DNA of 64,000 nucleotides from Shewanella surugensis (lineage in GTDB: Bacteria > Pseudomonadota > Gammaproteobacteria > Enterobacterales > Shewanellaceae): contig NZ_JAKIKS010000013.1 of the NCBI RefSeq assembly GCF_023284005.1, positions 1-64,000 on the forward strand. Direction: 5' to 3'. The translations under genes were made by a program, and so were the position numbers. How positions within the stretch are numbered: the stretch's first letter is position 1; every line of letters begins with the position of its first letter. Under the pieces are notes generated by a model that did not search any database, was not told where the DNA came from, and worked only from the letters and a program-made list of their open reading frames with translations. Shown piece by piece: positions 1-8,253 of the stretch.

Positions 1-803
1 TACCCTATAAAGTTGACTCTATAACCCTTTTTAAGCGCGGTGGATTTAATCAGTTGTTCTACCCCCGCGAGCGTCAATAGCATCAGTGTGGGAGAAATAA
101 TCCCACCTTGAAGCGTACCTTCATTGGTTTTGTAGAACAGTCCTTTATCCATAAAGCCACACTCAAGCCATTGTTTCATCATTCTTTTGTCTAATTGAAT
201 GTTATCGATGAGCCATTGATGGCTAATCGTATCGAAACAGGCTTTGATGTCTCCCTCAAGAACCCATTGAGCAGCTCTCTTTTGACTCAAGCAAATGAAA
301 CATTGGGCAATGGCATCTGCCGTGCTTCGGCTAGGTCGAAAACCATAACTGTTTGGGTCAGCAAGTGTTTCAGATATAGGCTCTAACGCTAAAAGATGGA
401 GTGCTTGCTGCGCTCTGTCAATCATGCATGGGATGCCTAATGCTCTGGATTTGCCGTTTTTCTTGGGAATATAGATACGCTTGAGAGGTTTAGCTTGATA
501 AGCCTTTCTTCTCAGTTGGTTAACCGCTTTCATACGACGTGCATCGCTGTTCCAGATGATGCCGTCTATTCCAGGCGTTTTACTGCCTTTGTTTTGCGAT
601 ACTCGCTTAACAGCAAGGTATTTTGCTGCTAGCGAGTGAGTCAGTATCCACTGCAATGCTTTAGCTCTGCCGCGTTTACCTTCTCTAGTTGCCTTTGCAA
701 TACGCATTTGAAGCTTTAACACCTGTTTTTCAATCGCTTTCCAGTTAATGGATTGCCATTTAGCACCGTCAGAAGGGGCACTAATTTCATTTGAAATCAT
801 CAT
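1..803 (-). CDS. ltrA: Group II intron reverse transcriptase/maturase (truncated by window edge)
   Basis: The intron-encoded protein needed for splicing and retrohoming. The frame is open without a stop for 267 codons from ATG 803 to the edge. The start is chosen because AAGGAGG (complement of 811-817) lies 7 nt upstream; a second ATG follows directly. Visible parts are an N-terminal RVT_N-like region, then reverse transcriptase blocks: KRIYIPKKNGKSRALGIP, PNSYGFRPSRSTADAI, the aspartate-bearing EGDIKACFDTISH and LQGGIISPTL. The sequence ends at VNFIG plus the first two bases of a TAx codon, about where the catalytic YADD box should begin, so catalytic competence, the X domain and any endonuclease domain cannot be judged. 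No frameshift is seen in this part. Confidence 0.92.
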   Translation of the reverse strand, partial: MMISNEISAPSDGAKWQSINWKAIEKQVLKLQMRIAKATREGKRGRAKALQWILTHSLAAKYLAVKRVSQNKGSKTPGIDGIIWNSDARRMKAVNQLRRKAYQAKPLKRIYIPKKNGKSRALGIPCMIDRAQQALHLLALEPISETLADPNSYGFRPSRSTADAIAQCFICLSQKRAAQWVLEGDIKACFDTISHQWLIDNIQLDKRMMKQWLECGFMDKGLFYKTNEGTLQGGIISPTLMLLTLAGVEQLIKSTALKKGYRVNFIG

Positions 804-1374
804 TTGCGTTCCTCCTTAAATAAAGTTCTTCAAATTATCTTGCAACGAGAGACCAGCTGGAAGTGGGCTCACTTTCGTGCCAGACATGTGTCTGTATCTA
901 CATCATTACAATGTAGCTTTGGCTTTCTCCAGCCTCCTTTACCTGCATCGCCATCGGCTCTCTTCACAGAGTGCTTTCCCGTAGGGAGCGATACAGGCTT
1001 ACCGTGTTCCGTATGTCGCGCAATGTCAGGTTAGATGCCCACTATAATGCGGAGAGCGTTGTGATCACGAAAGAATAATGTTCAATGTCTTTCCTACTCT
1101 CATTGCCATTTTGGCCACAGCGTATTAACCACTTCCGCTGTTTCATTAATTACGCATCTTATATGGATTCACTTATGTTCATCATACTGACTCCCTAGCA
1201 CTTACCCGACTCGTGGTTGTCAGGAGGAACGTCCTCTCACGATTCTTTTCCCGTCCAATGGACTTTGTTACATTGTCAGACTCGCTTCTTTATTCAGAGT
1301 CATAGGGTCATCTGGTGATACAGATGGTTCACTCATAAGCGGTGAACAGCGTTTCATACGACCTCACGTCGCAC
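1..1374 (-). mobile_element. Group II intron, 5' portion (continues past the left edge)
   Basis: The minus strand begins an intron at 1374 with GTGCGACGTGAGG, matching the GTGYGAC 5' consensus of bacterial group II introns. About 570 nt of structured non-coding RNA (domains I-IV start) follows, then the reverse-transcriptase gene. The boundary is supported by base pairing: GAACATAAG inside the intron (minus strand of 1172-1180, candidate EBS1) pairs over nine positions, the last a G-U, with CTTATGTTT of the 5' exon (minus strand of 1375-1383, candidate IBS1) directly next to the junction. Domains V/VI and the 3' exon lie outside the window, so it is not known whether the element is complete. 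Confidence 0.9.
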
Positions 1375-1798
1375 AAACATAAGAATGATGGTACCTCACG
1401 CGGGTTTAGTACTCAGTTTAAATCCCTATCGAACACCGCAAAAACCCTCGTTAACTTAGCGATAAAGATTAAAAATAGCCCTGTTAATATTTAGCCAATG
1501 TCACCACTTTGAGGGTTGAGGATACTTTAGGAAAGTGAGTCGTTTTAGCCTATGTTATCCACCTTTTTATTGAGTTAGTTGTGCTAAAGCTGTAGGTGAC
1601 TTGGTTGAGGCAATTGACTTTTATAATATTAATCTTGCCTAACTTAGGACAGGCTTATCATGTTAGGTTGTCCTTTAATTACTTAAAATATGGGTGTTAC
1701 CTTTATGGGGAATGATAATAATGTATCGTGGCCTGATTAAAGTGGGCGCGCGGAAGTGGGTTGGTGATTTTGACAAACACTGAGTGGGAGGACAACGA
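1375..1798. other. 5' exon of the intron and spacer; no recognised gene
   Basis: This is the sequence interrupted by the intron plus the leader of the next gene. On the plus strand a frame stays open from the intron boundary to a TAG at 1493-1495, ending in residues TLVNLAIKIKNSPVNI. It could be the tail of the disrupted host gene, but I do not recognise it. A short dyad (AGGACA 1646-1651 / TGTCCT 1669-1674) and one copy of a 15-bp repeat lie at 1643-1674. A TGATAATAATG stretch near 1714 is similar to one before the gene at 2690. Confidence 0.4.
1643..1657 (+). repeat. 15-bp direct repeat, copy 1
   Basis: CTTAGGACAGGCTTA occurs here and again at 2582-2596. The two copies bracket the GFA-family gene and the decayed acetyltransferase. 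This copy is also part of a small inverted repeat (AGGACA / TGTCCT). Confidence 0.6.
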
Positions 1799-2227
1799 TT
1801 GAAGGATAAAATGGTGATAACGGGTGAATGTTTTTGTGGAGAGGTTCGATACCAAGTGGACGGTCAGCTTCGTGATGCGAGATCTTGTCATTGTTCTCGC
1901 TGCCGTAAAGCATTTAGCGCGCAAGCTTCCGCTTATGCACTTGTTGAACCTCAAACATTTAGCTGGCTTTCGGGTCAACACCTATTAACATCCTATGCGA
2001 GTAAACAAGGCTTCGGTTTGCAGTTTTGTTGTCAATGCGGTTCCACATTGTGTGGGACTTTTAATGGGGTCATTCATGGCGTGACTTTAGGCTGCCTGAA
2101 TGGCGATCCCGATATAGTCATCAGTCGGCATCTGTATGTGGGTTCTAAAGCGAGTTGGGAGGTCATTCCTAATGGGGTGCATAATCAAATAAGCTTTTAT
2201 GAGGAAAAGACACCTGAAGAACCGTAG
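1799..2227 (+). CDS. GFA (glutathione-dependent formaldehyde-activating)/CENP-V domain protein
   Basis: A 142-residue single-domain protein of the GFA family, whose members bind zinc through clustered cysteines; the named activity (S-hydroxymethylglutathione formation) is proven for few members, so the substrate here is unknown. Zinc-ligand pattern: GECFCGEVRY near residues 9-18, CHCSRCRK near 30-37, and CCQCGSTLCG near 74-83. The start is the TTG at 1799, since GGGAGGA (about 1787-1793) sits at normal spacing; an upstream GTG at 1784 overlaps that ribosome site. It stands alone between the intron and a decayed acetyltransferase, so context does not suggest a pathway. Confidence 0.8.
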   Translation: MKDKMVITGECFCGEVRYQVDGQLRDARSCHCSRCRKAFSAQASAYALVEPQTFSWLSGQHLLTSYASKQGFGLQFCCQCGSTLCGTFNGVIHGVTLGCLNGDPDIVISRHLYVGSKASWEVIPNGVHNQISFYEEKTPEEP

Positions 2228-2337
2228 TTAAATCATGTTGCTGAGTGGGAAGCTCATTGCTAGGGCTTAACTATTGGGTATAACGATTGAACTTAGCGAT
2301 CGAACTTAAAGATGGGACTTAAGGATAAGGATTCACT

Positions 2338-2557
2338 GTGATAAGAGCGGTAAGTGATGAAGACGTACAGGCGACCATCGAGGTTTATAATGACTATATC
2401 TCAGAGACGGTAACGACTTTTGCATGAAAAGTTAGGAATGGAGCCGGTGGCACATTTTAAAGAAGTGGGTTTTAAATTTAATCGGTGGGTCAACGTCGGT
2501 TATTGGCAGGGCGTAATCGAAACCGAGTCAAAAGCCGCTCACATTGAAAATCAATGA
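2338..2557 (+). pseudogene. Decayed GNAT acetyltransferase (phosphinothricin/methionine-sulfoximine type)
   Basis: Two fragments of one family are joined out of frame. From GTG 2338 the frame reads IRAVSDEDVQATIEVYNDYI then SETVTTFA and stops at 2425. From about 2423 another frame reads HEKLGMEPVAHFKEVGFKF then NRWVNVGYWQGV, ending at 2557. The first matches the N terminus and the second the C terminus of PAT/Bar-type N-acetyltransferases, as I recall the family. A full gene is about 170 codons, so roughly 100 central codons, including the acetyl-CoA binding loop, are missing. An internal deletion is the simplest explanation; the product should be inactive. Confidence 0.75.
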
Positions 2558-2581
2558 AAACGAGTGAAAAGTAAAAGCAAT

Positions 2582-2596
2582 CTTAGGACAGGCTTA
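2582..2596 (+). repeat. 15-bp direct repeat, copy 2
   Basis: Identical to 1643-1657 (CTTAGGACAGGCTTA), 939 bp downstream of it. It lies in the spacer between the decayed acetyltransferase and the dihydrofolate reductase gene. Confidence 0.6.
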
Positions 2597-2689
2597 ATCA
2601 TTGAATTGAACTCTCTTATTGCTTGAATCTGTGAAACTATCTATGCTGTTGAATATAAAATGATAATAATGATGCAGGGGAAATAAACC

Positions 2690-3166
2690 ATGAAGTTATC
2701 ACTCATGGCGGCGAAATCAAAGCAGGGTATTATCGGTAATGGTCCTGACATTCCATGGAGGGCTAAAGGCGAACAACTGCTATTTAAGGCCATGACCTAT
2801 AATCAATGGCTTCTTGTAGGACGCAAGACCTTTGAGTCAATGGGAGCGCTTCCAAATCGACAATATGCGGTAGTGACTCGATCAGACTTTACTTCAACAG
2901 ATGAAAATGTCTTCGTTTTCTCTTCAATTGAGGATGCGTTAGCACAATTAGATACAATGACAAACCATGTTATTGTCGCGGATGGAGGTGAATTATATGC
3001 GAGCTTGATTACGCAAGTGGATACGCTGCATATTTCCATAATGGATATTGAACCCGATGGTGATATCTTTTTCCCCATGATCCCGGATACATTCACCTTG
3101 GTTTTTGAACAAGGTTTTGAGTCTAACATCAACTATACCTATCAAATCTGGCAAAAAAGTCAGTAA
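2690..3166 (+). CDS. dfrA: Dihydrofolate reductase, DfrA1-like (trimethoprim-insensitive type)
   Basis: Reduces dihydrofolate to tetrahydrofolate with NADPH. The 158 residues follow the integron-borne DfrA1 group closely as I recall it: [20 protein letters not shown], then [50 protein letters not shown] and the C-terminal NYTYQIWQK. Glu28 (KGEQ) takes the place of the catalytic acid that is Asp27 in E. coli Fol[10 protein letters not shown] is the cofactor-binding stretch. The start ATG has AGGGGA about 8 nt upstream. It differs from the usual chromosomal FolA of such bacteria (which has a PWHLPADL-type motif), so it is probably a second enzyme. No attC site or integrase is visible nearby. 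Resistance itself cannot be read from sequence. Confidence 0.88.
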   Translation: MKLSLMAAKSKQGIIGNGPDIPWRAKGEQLLFKAMTYNQWLLVGRKTFESMGALPNRQYAVVTRSDFTSTDENVFVFSSIEDALAQLDTMTNHVIVADGGELYASLITQVDTLHISIMDIEPDGDIFFPMIPDTFTLVFEQGFESNINYTYQIWQKSQ

Positions 3167-3295
3167 CGCTAGCTGGCGAGTAAAAAGGTGGTTATATGGC
3201 ATTACGCCGTTACTTATCAAATACTTATCACGTGGTTAATCAATGTCATGGATCGTTTTAATTGTATCGCACTGATTGTTGGCATTTAGCTTGTG

Positions 3296-4507
3296 TTATT
3301 TTGATGCTTTTGTATTGCTGAGCTTGGCTTGTTGGGACGTTTGTACTGATATTTGTTTTGCGCCTTGCTTAAAGACGGCGTGCCAAAAATGGGATCCTAG
3401 CTTAGAGATGACCCGTGACTCGGCGTTCATTAACATGACCATACCGAGCTTGAGTTCGGGTGAGTAGGCGATTTCTGCCACATAGCCCGCGACCCATCCA
3501 GCATGATAAATCAGTGGATTACCTTCAAATTCATAGACTCGCCAGCCTTTACCATAGTGAGCATCATCGAGATAGTGTTTCCATTCACGGCGCTTTAGCT
3601 CTTTGCTCGTACGCACCCCTGGCGTGGTAATATCTTGAAGTACATCAGGGCTTATCACATTAGGGCGGGTGCCAAGATTGGCCATAAGCCATTGAGCCAT
3701 ATCGGTAATGCTGGCGTTGACGCCCGCAGCGGGAGCCAATTGATAATAATTGGGGTTAACAGTGACTTGTTTAAAGCCTGAGCGGGTTTTGATGTGGGGT
3801 TCGGCGCGATTGATCTCTTGACTAAAGGCCTCAAATCCCACAGAGGCGGAGTGCATATTTAAAGGCGTAAAGATACGCTGCTCGAGTAAACGGGCGTATT
3901 CTTGGCCCGTTTGCTGCTCGATGGCCGGTTGAATAAATGAGAAGGCGACATTTTGGTAACCATAGCATTTCCCCGGTGAACATATCGGGTTGAGCTTAGC
4001 GAACTTGGGCACAATTTTGTCTAATTTAACGTTGGCGTCGATCATATTGTCATAGCTGTTGGGCATGAGCCCAGTACTTTGACCGATAATGTGTGCCAGC
4101 GTGATCTGCTGGCTTTGTTTTGGGTTTGCGAGGCTAAATTCAGGCAAATATTGGGTGATCGGTTGTTGCCAGTTGAGTTTATGCTCGTGCACTAACTGAC
4201 TGGTTAATGTACCTGCGAAAGTTTTAGACACCGAAGCGAGACGAAAGACCGTATCGGCATTAATATCGAGTGAACTGTTTTTATGTCGTTTGCCATAGGT
4301 GCTGAGCTTGAGAATGTGATCGTCTTCGACAATCACAAAGGCCCCACCGGGAACCTTGCTCTCTTTTAAACTTTGGTGAAATTGCTGTTTAAAATCATCG
4401 CTAATAGTTTGGAAAGGTGATGCTTGTACGCTTGATGAAAAGAAGGCAATACCACACACTATGGTCAAAATGGTGGTGAGTGGAGAGATGGCAGTTTTTA
4501 AAGACAT
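3296..4507 (-). CDS. Serine hydrolase of the beta-lactamase/PBP-like family (class C fold)
   Basis: A 403-residue exported protein of the Beta-lactamase (PF00144) family; members are D-aminopeptidases, esterases, PBP4-like carboxypeptidases or class C beta-lactamases. A signal peptide with a hydrophobic core spans residues about 10-25, with likely cleavage after SSVQA. The SxxK nucleophile motif is SVSK near residue 93, the YxN motif is YQN within CYGYQNVAFSF, and the KTG equivalent is HAG in YHAGWVAGY near 336. HAG in place of KTG suggests an esterase or peptidase rather than a true beta-lactamase. It is transcribed alone, divergent from the ptsP-like gene. Confidence 0.82.
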   Translation of the reverse strand: MSLKTAISPLTTILTIVCGIAFFSSSVQASPFQTISDDFKQQFHQSLKESKVPGGAFVIVEDDHILKLSTYGKRHKNSSLDINADTVFRLASVSKTFAGTLTSQLVHEHKLNWQQPITQYLPEFSLANPKQSQQITLAHIIGQSTGLMPNSYDNMIDANVKLDKIVPKFAKLNPICSPGKCYGYQNVAFSFIQPAIEQQTGQEYARLLEQRIFTPLNMHSASVGFEAFSQEINRAEPHIKTRSGFKQVTVNPNYYQLAPAAGVNASITDMAQWLMANLGTRPNVISPDVLQDITTPGVRTSKELKRREWKHYLDDAHYGKGWRVYEFEGNPLIYHAGWVAGYVAEIAYSPELKLGMVMLMNAESRVISKLGSHFWHAVFKQGAKQISVQTSQQAKLSNTKASK

Positions 4508-4856
4508 GAATACACTCTGTGATTTGTTTTTATACGGTAATTATTATTTTAGTGGCATTATGTGGGTCACTATTTTGTTAGCAGAAGAGATTAATCGCAA
4601 TCATACATCGACTCATCACTTTTTTAACATAATGCATAGTGAGTCAAGCATAAAACAAGATGTATGACTTTTAAAGAAATAGAGTTAAAAATAACGAAAA
4701 AGTGTTCATTATTGTTGCTTATTACTGAGTGTTATCGTTAATGGCTGCGATGGCGGAGAGTGATCCCGACGATCAGGGTATCATTTTATTAGCGTCATTT
4801 TCGGTATACAGTGAGATTTGTGACCATTAGCACTTGAAATAAGGAATCTAAAGGTA
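4508..4856. other. Divergent intergenic region
   Basis: About 350 bp between two divergent genes, so it should hold both promoters. It is AT-rich, but I see no clear -35/-10 pair, known operator or RNA gene. Confidence 0.4.
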
Positions 4857-7121
4857 ATGAAAGACCCGATGTTAGAATTAACGCACATTTTGCAAGCGGT
4901 ATCATTTATTGATACACCGCAGCAGCAAATACGCTTTATTGTCGATAGTGTGAGTGCGGCGGTCAATCGGGATGTGTGCAGTTTATATAGGGTGAATACC
5001 AAACATGAAATGGAATTGCTGATCAGTCATGGTTTGCAAGTCAATCAACCCATTTGTATTCCTGCTGGCAAGGGCTTGGTTGGTCTCGTGGCCAAGGAAC
5101 GTCATGGACTTAATTTAGCGATTGCGAGTGCTCAGAGTGCGTATTTTTATGTGCAGGGCACTAAAGAAGAGCAATTTAACAGCTTCTGTGGTGTGCCTTT
5201 AGTGCATCACGGTGAGGTTGTTGGCGTCTTGGTAGTACAAAATAAAAAAGCGCAGGTGTTAAGTGAGCAAGAAGAAGCCTTTTTATTAACCTTAGCAGCG
5301 CAACTGGCCTTTATCATGGTGAATATTCCGAAGAGTCATGATATTGGTGTTAAACAGAACATCCGCTATAAAGGGATTAAAAGTGTTGAAGGTATTGCCT
5401 TAGGTAAAGCGTTGCTGTGTGGCTTAACGCAATTGTCAGAAGTGGTGGATGTCCATAATGATAAGCCACAAGAAAGTGTACAAGAGTGGCAAAAATTATT
5501 ATCGCAGGTACAAGATGATTTAATCAACGAGCAAAAAAGCCTAGGGGACAATATGAGTCCTAGCATTTGTTCTATTTTTGATGCCTATCACCTGCTCTTA
5601 AGCGATGTCGTTTTAAGTGAAAAGATTGAAGAATATATTTATGATGGCTTTGCATTGCCCAGTGCGATAAAACACGGTATTTACTTTTTTGCTAATCATT
5701 TTAAAAAAATGGCGGATCCCTATCTCAATGCGCGTGCCGAAGATATTATCCATCTGGGTAATAAATTAATTCATATCTGGAAGGGCGGCGGTAAACATGC
5801 TTCCGTTGAACATAAGAGCCCAGTGATATTAATTGGCGCTCAAGTGAGTGTGAGTGACATTGCCAGTATCCCCAGTGAGTTCTTAGCGGGTATTATTTGC
5901 TTTGAAGGGTCGAGTTTATCCCATACCTCAATATTGGCCAATGCCATGGGCATACCCGCTGTTATGGGAATAGGGCAAATCAAAAATGTGGACATGCATG
6001 ATTTTATGATTGTGGATGGCAATGAAGCACAAGTTATTTTACAACCCAGCGCCTTGTTAAAAAAAGCTTATAAGAGGCTGATCCGTCAAGAACAAAAAGT
6101 GACCATAAAGCTGCACAGTCTAAAAACATTAGCGGCGATAACGTTAGATCATTATGAAGTTGAACTATTGACCAATACGGGCTTATTGGCCGATATCACC
6201 CCTGGGGTAAAAAGCGGCGCACAGGGCGTTGGCTTATATCGCACCGAAATCCCCTTTATGGTGGGAGACAGCTTTCCGAGTGAGGACGAGCAGGTACGCG
6301 TTTACCGTCGAGTATTTGAGGCGTATGAAGGTAAACCCGTTTACATGCGAACCTTAGATATCGGAGGCGATAAACAGTTACCTTATTTTCCTATTCGACA
6401 TGAAGATAATCCTGCTTTAGGGTGGCGAGGTATACGGTTTACACTGGATAATATTCAATTATTAATGACCCAAGTACGGGCTATGCTACGTGCCTCTAGC
6501 GGTATGAAAAGCCTACATATTCTATTGCCTATGGTGACCTCGAGTCATGAATTGACCCAATTTTCAATCGTGTTAAAAGATGCTTACACACAGCTTCAAG
6601 CCGATGGGTTAAGCATGCATTGGCCTAAGGTTGGGATCATGATTGAGGTACCCGCTGCCGTTTCACAAATTCCTTTATGGGCCAATAGATTGGATTTTAT
6701 TTCTATTGGATCAAACGATTTAAGTCAGTACTTGTTAGCTCTTGATCGTAATAACCCACATGTTGCCGATCGTTATGATCATGTGCATCCCGCCGTTATT
6801 CATGAAGTGTATCGTACGGTGCAATTGGCTAAACAGTATCAATTGCCATTAAGTCTATGTGGTGAAATGGCCTCCGATCCCATCGCTGTCGTTTTATTGA
6901 TGGGGATGGGCATACAGCGATTGAGTATGAGTGCCGCAAAGCTGCCGCGTATAAAATGGCTTATTCGCAATATTGAGGTGCAATGGGCACAGCAGATCTT
7001 GGCGGATTGCTTGCTGCTTGATGATGTCGATGATATACGCTGTCATATTCAGCAAGCGATGAAGGATAAGGGCTTACAAGACATGTTTAAAATCGATGAT
7101 CGTAAAATGAAGCGTGGTTAG
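4857..7121 (+). CDS. ptsP: PEP-protein phosphotransferase, GAF-EI type (EI-Ntr/PtsP-like)
   Basis: A 754-residue cytoplasmic enzyme that takes phosphate from PEP and, in this family, passes it to NPr of the nitrogen PTS. Order of domains: N-terminal GAF (about 10-155), EI N-terminal and helical region (about 170-290), swivelling domain with the phosphorylated His356 in SSLSHTSILANAMGIPA, then the PEP-binding barrel with GVGLYRTEIPFM, ALGWRGIRF, MIEVPAA, DFISIGSNDLSQY and LCGEMASDP. All catalytic motifs look intact. The GAF part is divergent from the PtsP normally found beside rppH, so this may be a second EI-Ntr paralogue; that cannot be confirmed without the rest of the genome. Its stop overlaps the ribosome site of the next gene, implying co-transcription. 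Confidence 0.87.
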   Translation: MKDPMLELTHILQAVSFIDTPQQQIRFIVDSVSAAVNRDVCSLYRVNTKHEMELLISHGLQVNQPICIPAGKGLVGLVAKERHGLNLAIASAQSAYFYVQGTKEEQFNSFCGVPLVHHGEVVGVLVVQNKKAQVLSEQEEAFLLTLAAQLAFIMVNIPKSHDIGVKQNIRYKGIKSVEGIALGKALLCGLTQLSEVVDVHNDKPQESVQEWQKLLSQVQDDLINEQKSLGDNMSPSICSIFDAYHLLLSDVVLSEKIEEYIYDGFALPSAIKHGIYFFANHFKKMADPYLNARAEDIIHLGNKLIHIWKGGGKHASVEHKSPVILIGAQVSVSDIASIPSEFLAGIICFEGSSLSHTSILANAMGIPAVMGIGQIKNVDMHDFMIVDGNEAQVILQPSALLKKAYKRLIRQEQKVTIKLHSLKTLAAITLDHYEVELLTNTGLLADITPGVKSGAQGVGLYRTEIPFMVGDSFPSEDEQVRVYRRVFEAYEGKPVYMRTLDIGGDKQLPYFPIRHEDNPALGWRGIRFTLDNIQLLMTQVRAMLRASSGMKSLHILLPMVTSSHELTQFSIVLKDAYTQLQADGLSMHWPKVGIMIEVPAAVSQIPLWANRLDFISIGSNDLSQYLLALDRNNPHVADRYDHVHPAVIHEVYRTVQLAKQYQLPLSLCGEMASDPIAVVLLMGMGIQRLSMSAAKLPRIKWLIRNIEVQWAQQILADCLLLDDVDDIRCHIQQAMKDKGLQDMFKIDDRKMKRG

Positions 7122-7131
7122 GAAGAAGAAT

Positions 7132-7692
7132 ATGAAATGTTCAGTGTACATAGCGACCAGTGTGGATGGTTATATTGCAAAAATGGATGACAGTGTCGAT
7201 TGGCTCCATGCTGTTGGTGATTTAAAGGCCGACATGGGAGATGATCAGGATATGGGGTTTAACCGCTTTATTCGTTCTGTGGATTGCATGATCATGGGGC
7301 GAAAGTGTATGGAAGTGATTTCGAATATGAATATTCCCCCTGAGCAGTGGCCCTATGGAAATATTCGTATTGTGGTATTGAGTCATTCTATTCAAACCCC
7401 TCCCGATAATCTTCATGGTAAAGTTGAAATGTATGCGGGGGATATTCAGCAATTAGTGAAGCAATTGACGTCAGAAGGCATTAAACACGCTTATATTGAT
7501 GGGGGCACAACGATCACCGCTTTTCTTAATTTGAAACTCATCGATGAGATGATTATTACCAAGGCGCCGATACTTTTGGGTGAAGGGATCCCTCTTTTTG
7601 GGAAAATAAATCATATGATTCAACTTGAAAAGGCGTCTGCCTGTGCATTTCCTAATGACTTTATTCAAATTAAGTATAAAGTCAGTTATTGA
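7132..7692 (+). CDS. RibD C-terminal/dihydrofolate-reductase-like protein
   Basis: A 186-residue protein of the RibD_C family (DHFR fold, NADPH-dependent reductases). Visible motifs: SVYIATSVDGYIA at the N terminus, VDWLHAVGD, DCMIMGRKCMEVI (the GRKT-like cofactor loop), IRIVVLSHSI, HAYIDGGTTITAFL and ILLGEGIPLFG near the C terminus. The start ATG at 7132 is preferred because AGGAAG at 7120-7125, overlapping the ptsP stop, gives a spacing of 6 nt; a GTG at 7114 would lie before that site. Many relatives are stand-alone proteins of unknown substrate. It is probably made with the EI-Ntr paralogue, but the functional link is not evident. Confidence 0.8.
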   Translation: MKCSVYIATSVDGYIAKMDDSVDWLHAVGDLKADMGDDQDMGFNRFIRSVDCMIMGRKCMEVISNMNIPPEQWPYGNIRIVVLSHSIQTPPDNLHGKVEMYAGDIQQLVKQLTSEGIKHAYIDGGTTITAFLNLKLIDEMIITKAPILLGEGIPLFGKINHMIQLEKASACAFPNDFIQIKYKVSY

Positions 7693-7872
7693 ATCATTTT
7701 ATGCTATATGGTGCTTTATTTTTATTGATAGCGCTATTTTTAGACTATTGACCCCTAGAGCCTAAAAAAGGCTGAGCGACGAAAAAGGTTGATTTGCCCT
7801 ATAATTTTTTTATAGTTCGAATTTGATATGCGCAACGCAGTGTCAAATTAGCTGCATTTTTATAAGGAGAAG

Positions 7873-8118
7873 ATGATGAGTGTGATTATATTTTTAGTGA
7901 TTGGAGCCATTGCGGGGTGGGCAGCGGGCAACATAATGAAAGGCAGTGGTTTTGGCATGTTAGGTAATATTGGTGTGGGCATAGTGGGTGCTATATTGGG
8001 TGGCTTTGTGTTTAGTTTAATAGGACTGAACGCGACAGGCTTTATAGGCTCAACAGTGACAGCCATCGTCGGTGCGGTGATTTTACTTTTTGTGGTGAGT
8101 AAAATCACCAAGAAGTGA
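7873..8118 (+). CDS. GlsB/YeaQ/YmgE-family small membrane protein
   Basis: An 81-residue inner-membrane protein of the transglycosylase-associated (PF04226) family. Three hydrophobic segments (about 3-18, 28-50, 56-75) are rich in glycine, with the family's GAIAGWAAGNIMKG, GNIGVGIVGAILGG and ATGFIGSTVTAIVGAVILL stretches. E. coli relatives are linked to stress responses but have no known biochemical activity. AAGGAG at 7863-7868 fits either the ATG at 7873 or the one at 7876. A strong hairpin terminator follows, so it is probably a single-gene transcript. Confidence 0.85.
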   Translation: MMSVIIFLVIGAIAGWAAGNIMKGSGFGMLGNIGVGIVGAILGGFVFSLIGLNATGFIGSTVTAIVGAVILLFVVSKITKK

Positions 8119-8165
8119 TGCTGTAGGTGTGGCCGCCTAAGTCATCATGATTTGAGGCGCTAGAA

Positions 8166-8197
8166 GAAAAAGCGAATGTGTCGACATTCGCTTTTTC
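8166..8197 (+). terminator. Intrinsic terminator after the GlsB-like gene
   Basis: A perfect 14-bp stem (8166-8179 with 8184-8197) around loop GTCG. The right arm contains CTTTTTC and the left arm GAAAAAG, so it can act in either direction, though only plus-strand genes flank it. Confidence 0.85.
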
Positions 8198-8253
8198 GTG
8201 GCTTATCAGGAACAATAGGAAGATTGATAACCTATTAGGGATAAGGGAACGCT

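Noticed and set aside
195..386. Plus-strand open frame opposite the reverse transcriptase
   Set aside because: It is antisense to a clearly conserved reverse-transcriptase segment.
804..1034. Plus-strand open frame of 76 codons in the intron region
   Set aside because: It runs antisense through the structured intron RNA and has no ribosome site or recognisable protein character.
1703..1981. Minus-strand open frame over the GFA gene start
   Set aside because: It overlaps the well-supported GFA-family frame and resembles no protein.
2600..3295. Integron cassette around the DfrA1-like gene
   Set aside because: A GTTGAAT before the gene fits the core-site pattern loosely, but no attC-like imperfect palindrome with R'/R'' boxes follows the gene, and no integrase is present.
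3276..3467. Plus-strand open frame at the end of the serine hydrolase
   Set aside because: It is antisense to the conserved C terminus of the hydrolase.
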